From: an uncultured cyanobacterium
Lineage (GTDB): Bacteria; Cyanobacteriota; Cyanobacteriia; Cyanobacteriales; Geitlerinemataceae
DNA: 13,164 nt
Direction: 5' to 3'
NCBI GenBank assembly: GCA_937121005.1
Contig: CAKZKB010000079.1
Location: forward strand, 1 to 13,164
Shown: in pieces, positions 1-6,173 of the stretch
Numbering within the stretch: the first letter of the stretch is position 1
How the letters are laid out: each line of letters opens with the position of its first letter
Notes under the pieces: model-generated
What the model was told of the DNA's origin: nothing
The model's database searches: none
Seen by the model: only the letters and a program-made list of their open reading frames with translations
Program-made: the position numbers and the translations under genes

Positions 1-60
1 CGCCGTTCGCCCCTACATCCCGGTTTCAATCTGTTGCATTAATTCTGGAAATTGGCATTA
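1..60. repeat. 60-bp direct repeat, copy 1 (may extend past the window edge)
   Basis: All 60 bases match 1035-1094 exactly. The match ends at the TAA stop of the antitoxin gene (58-60), and the two loci diverge completely after it. The left edge is the start of the window, so this copy may be longer. In copy 2 the same bases form the right part of a near-perfect palindrome, so this looks like one end of a dispersed repeat element. Confidence 0.9.
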
Positions 61-342
61 TCCGTCGTGACTGCTAATTTTTTTGCGTCCTTCGGTTTGA
101 ATTTCATCAATCAATGTGGAGATCGATCGCTCATCGTACTCGCTATAGTTGCCATTTTTAAGCTGTTCGCTGCCAATGGCAATTTCCGTCCTCAAGGTTT
201 CCAGTTTGAGACGATCGCGCTCTTCTCTCTCTTCTAAGAGAAAAAGTGCGGCACGAATGACCTCGGTTGCTGAATGATAGTTGCCGTCCTCTATTTTTTT
301 CTGGATCCGTTGCGCGAGATCGGGGGTGAGGGAGACGTTCAT
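58..342 (-). CDS. ParD-like ribbon-helix-helix antitoxin of a type II toxin-antitoxin system
   Basis: A 94-residue protein. The N-terminus (MNVSLTPDLAQRIQKKIEDG, then YHSATEVIRAALFLLEE, about residues 1-45) has the ParD/CopG pattern: a short DNA-binding beta strand, helix A, the S-A-T/S-E-V-I-R turn, and helix B. The charged C-terminal half (LKLETLRTEIAIGSEQL and onward) is where ParD proteins normally grip ParE. ParD represses its own operon and neutralises the ParE gyrase poison. I chose the ATG at 342; a TTG at 399 would add 19 residues that do not resemble the family. A weak GAGAAA ribosome binding site precedes the ATG. No parE follows: the stop lies in the 60-bp repeat, and the only overlapping start there (TAATG) reads 10 codons to a stop. 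The toxin is therefore absent, displaced beyond the edge, or lost. Family assignment is strong; ParD rather than another RHH subfamily is probable. Confidence 0.85.
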   Translation of the reverse strand: MNVSLTPDLAQRIQKKIEDGNYHSATEVIRAALFLLEEREERDRLKLETLRTEIAIGSEQLKNGNYSEYDERSISTLIDEIQTEGRKKISSHDG

Positions 343-416
343 AGTGCGTTTCTCGATCGGGTTGCGTCCATTATCCTGCAAGCGATCGCTTTTCGTCAAG
401 AAGGTGGGTCGTTGTA

Positions 417-483
417 GGGGCTAGGCATTCACGCAGGAAAATGGAGAAATCGGCAACAAGTCAGATGGTGAATGCCTCGCCCT
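417..483. repeat. MITE-like inverted repeat
   Basis: The arm GGGGCTAGGCATTCAC (417-432) matches the reverse complement of 468-483 at 14 of 16 positions and encloses 35 nt. The core AGGCATTCAC / GTGAATGCCT is perfect. Together with the preceding GTA it resembles the GTAGGGGCGAGGC-type ends of small dispersed repeats in cyanobacterial genomes. No coding potential lies inside. Confidence 0.6.
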
Positions 484-521
484 CCAGCAATGGTGAATGG
501 GAAGAAAGGATGAATTATGAG

Positions 522-611
522 GGATGAAGGATGAAATGGGGTTTTCGGCAGCGATCGCAATCTTTGGAATTGCTATCTCGCCAGCACCAACAACTCATTC
601 ATCCTTCATCC
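522..611. repeat. Inverted pair of GGATGAA heptamer repeats
   Basis: GGATGAAGGATGAA at 522-535 is mirrored exactly by TTCATCCTTCATCC at 598-611, with 62 nt between. Degenerate extra units flank both sides (from about 507, and CTTCATCC near 619-626). These are STRR-type heptamers, typical of filamentous cyanobacterial spacers. The inverted arrangement could form a 14-bp stem. Confidence 0.75.
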
Positions 612-640
612 TTCCGCCTTCATCCTTGCTTGGGGTTTAC

Positions 641-901
641 AACAAGTCCGATTTGAACCCATCGGTAGGGATACCCTTTACAGAACCCAGGCCAGGACTG
701 GATTTGAGACTCCCCAATCTCCAGAGGGTAGGAGAAGGGGTTTTACGCATTTCCCAGGGGGGTAGTACGAAGTGGCTCAAACCCTTTACCAGAGCGGATT
801 CTACAGAGGTAACAGTAGAACGACCGCTTTGGATGGCGAGTGACCTGTGTAGGTTACTGTGGAGGTTGTTACATTTTAAGATAGGCTAGACGTGGCTTAA
901 A
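641..901 (+). ncRNA. Candidate structured RNA with multiple helices and a loop pseudoknot
   Basis: Several helices can form on the plus strand. P1: AACAA 641-645 with TTGTT 866-870. P2: CCGAT 648-652 with ATCGG 661-665. P3: CCCC 712-715 with GGGG 737-740, stacked on TCTCC 718-722 with GGAGA 731-735. The P3 loop AGAGGGTA contains AGGGTA (725-730), which is fully complementary to upstream TACCCT (672-677). P4: TTTGAG 703-708 with CTCAAA 776-781, enclosing P3. P5: CCAGAGCGG 789-797 with CCGCTTTGG 824-832, stacked on TTCTAC 799-804 with GTAGAA 815-820. P6: AGTGACC 839-845 with GGTTACT 852-858. P7: TTTAAG 875-880 with CTTAAA 896-901. P5 and P6 each contain a pair that is G-U on this strand and would be C-A on the other, so transcription is probably rightward. 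I do not recognise the family. An IscB/HEARO-type or TnpB-type guide RNA relic is one possibility. No promoter or ORF partner is clear. Confidence 0.35.
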
Positions 902-1027
902 CACAAGGGTTCGAGCGTTAAATAATGTGAACTTTTGCAGGGGTTGCTGCATTTGCCAACTATCCACTATCCACTACTAATGTAAAATTTTATACCATTT
1001 TCTGAAAATAGCGTTACACTTCAGTTT

Positions 1028-1046
1028 GGGCGAACGCCGTTCGCCC
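1028..1046. repeat. GGGCGAAC-GCC-GTTCGCCC palindrome
   Basis: Eight perfect pairs (1028-1035 with 1039-1046) around a GCC loop. The palindrome forms the left end of repeat copy 2; copy 1 at the window edge begins at its last left-arm base. GGCGAACGGCGTTCGCC-type palindromes are common dispersed elements in cyanobacteria. Confidence 0.75.
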
Positions 1047-1094
1047 CTACATCCCGGTTTCAATCTGTTGCATTAATTCTGGAAATTGGCATTA
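1035..1094. repeat. 60-bp direct repeat, copy 2
   Basis: Identical over 60 bases to positions 1-60. On the minus strand it starts with TAATGCC, directly after unrelated sequence. The TAATGCC edge is therefore a sharp boundary shared by both copies and looks like the end of a mobile or dispersed repeat. Confidence 0.9.
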
Positions 1095-1242
1095 CACCAA
1101 AATTGGCAATTTGCCGTAAAAATTGCCGCGATCGGCATATAGAACAATAACCGAAGCGCGATCGAGAAGAATGGGTAAAAGCCTGCAACGATAACGTTGA
1201 GGAGATCGATTGAAAATGCGATCGCCCTCGGCGGTACTACCC

Positions 1243-2355
1243 TTACAATGTAATTGGCGACTCCACGTAAACAGTGGGATCTTGGCTGGTAAATTCGATG
1301 CCAAAATTCTTTAATTTTAAGGAAATGGTATCGTTGGCGAGTTCTAACAGTCGCTTGCGGAGTTGGATCGAATTTTCGCTGGAACCGAGGATAAAAAAGG
1401 TGATCCGGGCTTGGGTGTGAGGGGGAACATCGCGATCGTTAAAGGTGACGTTGGTACTCCCCGGATCGATACCGAAAACGGAGTTGGTACTTTCAACGAT
1501 CGTCTGTTGCACCAAAGCGCGATCGGACTCCACTAGAATGGTTAAGAAGTCTAAATAGAGCAACACCATTACTTTTTTGGCACGGGTTAAGTTCTCAATT
1601 TCCATCCCTACTAAATTCGAGTTGGGAACAATAAACAGGGTACTTTTGGCCGCCGTGCGAATTTTAGTCGATCGCAAACCAATGGACTCAATGCGTCCTA
1701 ATTCTCCATTGGACAAGCGAATGTAGTCGCCGGGAACGAAGGGACGATCGAGATAAAGAACGATGGTACTCAGAACTTGTTCGAGAATTTTTTGGGCTGC
1801 AAAGGCGACCGCTAAACCCCCGAGTCCGACGCTGGCAAACAATCCTAAAAGATTGAGATTTTGACTTTGGGCGTAGGCGAAAACAGCCACAAAACCGATA
1901 AAAATATTGGCGAAGGTTTCAAACACCAGTACCATTTCATCGATTTCTACCCCCATGCGCTCTAGAATTTCGATGGCGTAAACCCGCACCAGTTGGCGGA
2001 CGATTTGCGAAGCCAACCAAGCGACGCTGGCAACCGTTGCCAGGGCGAAAAACGGTTCGATAAATTCATGTAGCGCCCGGTATTCATCCAGCCAAACGAG
2101 GGATAACTGAATGAGAATGAAGGTTCCCGCTACCTTTAAGGGCGATCGTACCGGATCGATGGTATTGTCGTAAACCGCGATCGCCTGACGGGGAAGGAAG
2201 CGATGGACGATCGCCCCAACGATTCCCGGCGTGTAGCGGCCGATAATAATCGACAGCAGGACAAAGAGAACGAAAAAGGCGTAGTTGGGAATTTCCAAGC
2301 CGTCAATCCAAAATAAAACATCTTCGATGCTGTTGGCAATTTCCGTAACATTCAT
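1243..2355 (-). CDS. MscS-family small-conductance mechanosensitive channel (second of a tandem pair)
   Basis: A 370-residue membrane protein that should open under membrane tension and release solutes on osmotic downshock. About five hydrophobic segments are visible (roughly 25-50, 73-90, 101-125, 143-163, and the pore helix 168-202). The pore-lining segment ASVGLGGLAVAFAAQ has the small-residue Gly/Ala packing of MscS TM3. It is followed by DRPFVPGDYIRL and the beta domain GRIESIGLRSTKIRT...FIVPNSNLV, the MscS core signature. The ATG at 2355 sits 4 bp after the TAG of the upstream paralogue, which implies one operon and probable translational coupling; a TTG at 2382 would overlap that gene. 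It ends DPTVYVESPITL, nearly as its neighbour does. Extra N-terminal helices make it longer than E. coli MscS (286 residues), as in MSL/YnaI-like members. Plasma or thylakoid membrane location cannot be told. Confidence 0.93.
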   Translation of the reverse strand: MNVTEIANSIEDVLFWIDGLEIPNYAFFVLFVLLSIIIGRYTPGIVGAIVHRFLPRQAIAVYDNTIDPVRSPLKVAGTFILIQLSLVWLDEYRALHEFIEPFFALATVASVAWLASQIVRQLVRVYAIEILERMGVEIDEMVLVFETFANIFIGFVAVFAYAQSQNLNLLGLFASVGLGGLAVAFAAQKILEQVLSTIVLYLDRPFVPGDYIRLSNGELGRIESIGLRSTKIRTAAKSTLFIVPNSNLVGMEIENLTRAKKVMVLLYLDFLTILVESDRALVQQTIVESTNSVFGIDPGSTNVTFNDRDVPPHTQARITFFILGSSENSIQLRKRLLELANDTISLKLKNFGIEFTSQDPTVYVESPITL

Positions 2356-2359
2356 CAGT

Positions 2360-3463
2360 CTAAACGGTAATGGGAGAATCAACGTAAACAGTCGGATCTT
2401 CGATGTCGAAGGCGACTCCGTAGGCTTTTAACTGGTTCTTGATACTTTGCGTCGCTAAGTCGAGTACCTGACGGCGCAATTCCATCGAAAATTCTCCCGA
2501 TCCCAAAATAAAGAAGGTAATTTGTGCTTGGGTATGTTCTCCTTTTTTGAGATCCTTTTGCATCCGAAAGGCGACATCGGTATTGCGTTCGTCAATGCCA
2601 TAAATATTGCTCGTGCTTTCGAGGATAACGCGGCGGATGAGCGCCCTTTCTTCTTCGGGGATGGTTTCTTTAAAATTCAGGTACAACATTGCCATTACTT
2701 TTTTGCCCCCAGTGAAGTTTTCGATCGTCATTTGCGTGAGAGCATTGTTGGGAACAATAATCAGGGTTCCTTTACCCGAAGAGCGAATTTTAGTCGATCG
2801 CAAACCAATGGATTCCACGCGCCCGAATGTCCCCATTTGGGCCATCTGCCCGTCGGGAAGTCCGATATAATCGTCTACAGTAAAGGGTTTGTCTAAAAAC
2901 AAAACAATACCGCCTAACACTTGTTCTAGGGTCTTTTGAGCCGCAAACGCCACTGCTAACCCGCCAATTCCCAAGCTGGCAATTAAACCGAGAATGTTAA
3001 CTTGATGGGTTTGGGCAAAAATTAAAATCCCGACAACGATGACAACAATGTTAGCGACGACTTTACCTAAAATCAACAGTTCGTCAACTTTGGCACCACT
3101 TTTAAAAACAACGCTGAGTAAATAGACATCGAACAATTGTTTGATATAGCGCGAAGCCAGCCATGCGGTTGCCAACGTCAGGGAAAAACTAACCAACACC
3201 TCGACAAGGGGCGGCGCTTTGAGTAAGATCGCTCCAATTTCTAAAATCACCAGAATCGCCACAACCCAGGCAAACTTCTGGAAGGGGCGAATAATGGTAC
3301 GATAGATCTGACCGAGTTCGCTGTTGGCGATCCCTTTGAAGGTCGATCGCGCGATAATGGGAGTCAGCCACAGTAGAAGGGCGACGAGAACGACTCCCGC
3401 AATGGCGAAAGCAATTTCGAGCGATTGTGGAATCTTGATTGTTTCTGGTAGAAGATCGAACAT
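2360..3463 (-). CDS. MscS-family small-conductance mechanosensitive channel (first of a tandem pair)
   Basis: A 367-residue paralogue of the following gene. Hydrophobic segments lie at about 15-37, 62-82, 86-108 and 130-150. The pore helix ASLGIGGLAVAFAAQKTLEQ is at about 162-181. The beta domain follows (DDYIGL...GRVESIGLRSTKIRS...IIVPNNALTQMTIENFTGG), then an alpha/beta C-terminal domain ending DPTVYVDSPITV. A 6-residue insertion (QMAQMG, about 206-211) between the pore and beta domains distinguishes it from its partner. I chose the ATG at 3463; an in-frame TTG at 3475 adds MRSF. Neither has a good ribosome binding site. The gene is divergent from selO across about 136 bp. The two products could form homo- or hetero-heptamers; that is inference. 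Confidence 0.93.
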   Translation of the reverse strand: MFDLLPETIKIPQSLEIAFAIAGVVLVALLLWLTPIIARSTFKGIANSELGQIYRTIIRPFQKFAWVVAILVILEIGAILLKAPPLVEVLVSFSLTLATAWLASRYIKQLFDVYLLSVVFKSGAKVDELLILGKVVANIVVIVVGILIFAQTHQVNILGLIASLGIGGLAVAFAAQKTLEQVLGGIVLFLDKPFTVDDYIGLPDGQMAQMGTFGRVESIGLRSTKIRSSGKGTLIIVPNNALTQMTIENFTGGKKVMAMLYLNFKETIPEEERALIRRVILESTSNIYGIDERNTDVAFRMQKDLKKGEHTQAQITFFILGSGEFSMELRRQVLDLATQSIKNQLKAYGVAFDIEDPTVYVDSPITV

Positions 3464-3599
3464 AAACGATCGCAAATTTCGCTACAATACTCTAGTACGA
3501 GTCACCTTATCCTTCTCAGTTTAGCATCAAACCGCGACGAAGGGAAATTGAGTTGTCTCTCTAGGGGCCAGTTGTCCTTCACAAACCAGCGCATCTAAT

Positions 3600-5036
3600 A
3601 TGATTTCAGTCGAGGCTAACCCTACTCGAGACATTGATAATCCGTTCCTAAGTCTGGAGTACGAACCCGCTTTAGAAAATTTGGGCGGCGATTACTACGA
3701 TATCGTCGAAGCGGCACGTTTTCCCCAACAGATTTTGCGCTTTCGCAATGACGAACTGTTACCACAAATGGGGCTGGATCCGCAAGCCGTCAGCGATCGC
3801 CATTTTATCGAAGCCTTTGGCAAATTTGCGGGGCGGCGATCGTTCCTAGCTCTACGATATCACGGCTACCAGTTCGGCGACTACAATCCCTATTTAGGGG
3901 ATGGTCGCGGTTTTTTGTACGGTCAAATTCGGGCAACGGACGGGCAACTTTACGACTTGGGAACCAAAGGAAGCGGAACCACACCTTACTCTCGCGGTGC
4001 GGACGGACGACTGACCTTAAAAGGTGGCGTGCGCGAAGTGCTAGCAGCCGAAGCATTGCATCGTTTGGGCGTGCGAACGTCGCGGTGTTTGAGTTTAGTT
4101 GAAACCGGAGAACAGTTGTGGCGCGGTGACGAACCTTCTCCCACGCGATCGTCGGTAATGGTGCGCTGGAGTCGATCGCACATTCGCTTCGGAACCTACG
4201 AACGATTGCACTATTTACGCCGTTTCGATTTAATTAAAAAACTGCTCGATGCGGTTATCGAATGGTACTACCCTCATGTTAAAGATACGGAGGATCCCTA
4301 CGCGGCATTTTACGAAGAACTGGTACGAAAAACAGCAGAACTGGCAGCGCAGTGGATGGCGGCGGGATTTTGTCATGCCGTTTTGAATACGGATAATATG
4401 TCGATCGTCGCTGAAAGTTTTGACTACGGCCCGTATGCGTTTATCCCCACTTACGACTTAAATTACACTGCTGCCTATTTTGACTATTTTCGTCGCTACG
4501 CCTACGGAAACCAGCCGGGAATTTGCCGGATGAACTTGGGGTTGCTGCAAGAACCGCTACAGTTACTTATCGATCGCACGGATATGGAAGCCAGTTTGTC
4601 TCGCTACGACGAGTATTACTGGCAACAGTATCGGGATTTAATGCTGGCAAAAATGGGATTAGTCCATCGCCCCGCATCCGAAGCCAACGAACTGCTCAAA
4701 CTGACCTTGAAAACCTTAGAAGAAACCCAAATCGGCTATCACGACTTTTTTATCCGAGTGCGATCGCAGTTTTCTCCCGCTTGGCGAGACAGCGAAACCC
4801 AAATTCTCACCGATATCGAACCGTTTGCGGCTTGGGAACCCTGGCGGTTGTTGTACCATCGAATTTTACAAAGTCTGTCGAATTCGGAGTTAGAAGAAAT
4901 GGGCGATCGCTTGGCAGCCAACAACCCGAAAACCGTCTTACTGCGACCCGAAATTGAAGCGGTTTGGCAGGCGATCGATCTCGATGACGACTGGGAACCC
5001 TTTGCCGATTTGGTGCGGCGAATTCGAGCCTTCTAA
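3600..5036 (+). CDS. selO: SelO/YdiU protein adenylyltransferase (AMPylating pseudokinase)
   Basis: A 478-residue protein, full length for bacterial SelO. It transfers AMP from ATP to Ser/Thr/Tyr residues of target proteins, with a known link to oxidative stress. The diagnostic blocks are in order: GYQFGDYNPYLGDGRG (about 88-103), TKGSGTTPYSRGADGR (122-137, nucleotide-binding Lys123), and VLNTDNMS followed by DYGP. Asp265 of NTDN and Asp275 of DYGP match, with identical 10-residue spacing, the catalytic Asp252 and metal-binding Asp262 of Pseudomonas SelO. Some positions differ from proteobacterial SelO (AGHQFG reads HGYQFG here; QLGDGR reads YLGDGR). The C-terminus (RRIRAF) has no Cys or Sec, unlike animal SelO. 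The ATG at 3600 is the only plausible start, though no strong ribosome binding site is seen. The gene is single, with its own terminator downstream. Confidence 0.95.
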   Translation: MISVEANPTRDIDNPFLSLEYEPALENLGGDYYDIVEAARFPQQILRFRNDELLPQMGLDPQAVSDRHFIEAFGKFAGRRSFLALRYHGYQFGDYNPYLGDGRGFLYGQIRATDGQLYDLGTKGSGTTPYSRGADGRLTLKGGVREVLAAEALHRLGVRTSRCLSLVETGEQLWRGDEPSPTRSSVMVRWSRSHIRFGTYERLHYLRRFDLIKKLLDAVIEWYYPHVKDTEDPYAAFYEELVRKTAELAAQWMAAGFCHAVLNTDNMSIVAESFDYGPYAFIPTYDLNYTAAYFDYFRRYAYGNQPGICRMNLGLLQEPLQLLIDRTDMEASLSRYDEYYWQQYRDLMLAKMGLVHRPASEANELLKLTLKTLEETQIGYHDFFIRVRSQFSPAWRDSETQILTDIEPFAAWEPWRLLYHRILQSLSNSELEEMGDRLAANNPKTVLLRPEIEAVWQAIDLDDDWEPFADLVRRIRAF

Positions 5037-5064
5037 ATCTCATCGGGATATTTGTCTTGTAGCG

Positions 5065-5105
5065 GCGGAGACCGAAAATGCTGCCAATTCAGTCTCCGCT
5101 TTTTT
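5065..5105 (+). terminator. Intrinsic terminator of selO
   Basis: The GC-rich 8-bp stem GCGGAGAC (5065-5072) with GTCTCCGC (5092-5099) closes a 19-nt loop and is followed at once by six T residues (5100-5105). It lies 29 bp after the selO stop, in the gap between the convergent selO and transpeptidase genes. The T tract is only on the plus-strand side, so it serves selO. Confidence 0.85.
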
Positions 5106-5136
5106 AGCTTTGTCCGCTTCGTCGAGCTCGCGTCGA

Positions 5137-5826
5137 TCAATCTTGGACAATGACCGGCGTACCGATACCGACCATATCGTACATGGCGATGATATCGTCA
5201 TTTCGCATCCGCACGCAGCCGTGAGAAACCGCCTGTCCGATCAACTCTTCGTTCGCCGTACCGTGAAAGGCGACAGCACTTCCAGTCAAGAAGCGAGCAT
5301 CATCATCGGGCAATTGATGGAACACGATCACCGCCCGACCGATAGGGCTTTGTTCGGGGGGTAAAATCTCTCCCGTCCAGGGATTTTGCCAACTGGGATC
5401 GAGATCCATAGACAACACCCGGAAACTGCCTGTGGGGGTTTCCCAGCCCGGTTTACCCACTGCGACGGGGTAGCTGGCTAAGGTTTTGTCGTCTTCTTGA
5501 ATGTAGACGCGGCGATCGCTGAGATCTAGGGTCAGGCGCAGCTTGGGGGCGGGGGCCACTTCCGGCCGGGGCTCGGTGTCCGTAGGCGGTTCCGGCGTGG
5601 GGGCGGGGGTGGCATCCGGTTCGGTTGGATCCTCGGTGTCCTCCATTTCGGGCATTTCGCCAGGAATGTCGGTGGGTTCGACTTCTTCAACCTCAGAGGG
5701 GTCGGTTTCCGGCTCGATCGCTCGAGCCGTTGCTTCACCCGCGCTAGCGGCGATCGTCAGGGCGACAGCGCAGCCGATCGACAGCCATCGGTGCGGTAGC
5801 CGAACGTTGTGGAACCATGCACTCAT
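5137..5826 (-). CDS. Secreted L,D-transpeptidase (YkuD domain)
   Basis: A 229-residue exported enzyme expected to make 3-3 cross-links in peptidoglycan or attach proteins to it. The N-terminus (MSAWFHNVRLPHRW, then a hydrophobic run to about residue 30, ending EATARA) is a signal peptide, probably cut near residue 36. Residues about 37-93 form a Pro/Glu/Asp/Thr-rich linker (repeated DPTEPD/TPEPPTD-like units) that could span the wall. The YkuD domain fills the rest: RLTLDLSDRRVYI, SYPVAVGKPGWETPTGSF, and the catalytic motif H188-G...S201-H-G-C204-V-R-M, with Cys204 as nucleophile. The ATG at 5826 is preceded by GGGAG 9 nt upstream; an upstream in-frame start at 5874 would put 16 polar residues before the signal peptide. 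It is divergent from anmK, another wall-related gene. Confidence 0.93.
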   Translation of the reverse strand: MSAWFHNVRLPHRWLSIGCAVALTIAASAGEATARAIEPETDPSEVEEVEPTDIPGEMPEMEDTEDPTEPDATPAPTPEPPTDTEPRPEVAPAPKLRLTLDLSDRRVYIQEDDKTLASYPVAVGKPGWETPTGSFRVLSMDLDPSWQNPWTGEILPPEQSPIGRAVIVFHQLPDDDARFLTGSAVAFHGTANEELIGQAVSHGCVRMRNDDIIAMYDMVGIGTPVIVQD

Positions 5827-5876
5827 ATTGGTTTTCTCCCGAAAGTTGCAGACGATAGCGTTCTTAAATGTCATAC

Positions 5877-5978
5877 AGGTTACAAAGGCACGATCGGTGG
5901 GGGAACGTGCGGCCTGTCTTTTTCCGGCGCGATCGCGATCGGGGTCAGACAGTAAGGGATAATGGACGATTGTAACCT
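5877..5978. repeat. Spaced 9-bp inverted repeat AGGTTACAA/TTGTAACCT
   Basis: AGGTTACAA at 5877-5885 and its exact reverse complement TTGTAACCT at 5970-5978, separated by 84 nt. The right arm is followed by CTTTTTT. It lies upstream of both divergent wall genes. It could be a pair of half-sites, a long-loop terminator, or chance. Confidence 0.4.
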
Positions 5979-6160
5979 CTTTTTTCCCAGTGGGGGAGGG
6001 GAAATCGGGGAAATTTCGGGCAGTCAGTTACACAAGTGGCTGAGGGCGATCGACTTCCGAGGTTCCCATACTGGGGATCGAGCCTCGAACAGATTTCCGA
6101 AGCCTTGCAACTCGATATCGACAAGGTGCGCGAATCTGACAAGCAAAGCAATATCTCATC

Positions 6161-6166
6161 AAGGAG
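6161..6166 (+). promoter_or_regulatory. Shine-Dalgarno site that fixes the anmK TTG start
   Basis: AAGGAG, 7 nt before the TTG at 6174. It is one of the strongest ribosome binding sites in the window. The protein family's N-terminal RVIGLISGTS begins immediately after this TTG, so sequence and homology agree on the start. Confidence 0.85.
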
Positions 6167-6173
6167 AAAACCG

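Larger units (their letters stand above)
343..1242. other. Repeat-rich intergenic region with no convincing protein gene
   Basis: This 900-base stretch between the antitoxin gene and the mscS pair holds an inverted repeat (417-483), inverted GGATGAA heptamers (522-611), a candidate structured RNA (641-901), a small hairpin (TGCAG/CTGCA, 936-951), ACTATCC heptamers (959-972) and copy 2 of the 60-bp repeat. Open frames exist (for example plus 524-889 and minus 1092-1304). They run through repeats or hairpins, lack a ribosome binding site, and show no recognisable family. Bases 1095-1242, just downstream of the second channel gene, show nothing beyond HIP1-like GATCG sites. Confidence 0.6.
5827..6173. 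other. Divergent intergenic region between the L,D-transpeptidase gene and anmK
   Basis: About 350 bp. It contains a spaced 9-bp inverted repeat (5877-5885 and 5970-5978), a HIP1 site near 5927, and a hairpin-prone segment (CGAGG 6058-6062 with CCTCG 6083-6087). The frame upstream of anmK stays open and reads GSSLEQISEALQLDIDKV at about 6075-6128. This looks faintly like the C-terminal helix-turn-helix tail of PD-(D/E)XK-type transposase/nuclease proteins and could be a relic. No confident promoter is seen. Confidence 0.5.

Noticed and set aside
630..680. tRNA-like T-loop GGTTCAAATC on the minus strand
   Set aside because: The flanking bases do not form a 5-bp T stem around a 7-nt loop, and no acceptor, D or anticodon arm follows.
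524..889. 121-codon plus-strand frame in the accessory region
   Set aside because: It starts inside the GGATGAA repeat, has no family resemblance, and most of it overlaps bases that form complementary helices. A folded RNA explains it better.
1092..1304. 70-codon minus-strand frame after the second mscS gene
   Set aside because: It overlaps the channel gene's 3' end, ends in the 60-bp repeat, has no ribosome binding site, and another frame there is equally open.
5543..5962. 139-codon plus-strand frame opposite the L,D-transpeptidase gene
   Set aside because: Its Gly/Ser/Val-rich composition is the antisense of the Pro/Glu-rich linker of the real gene.
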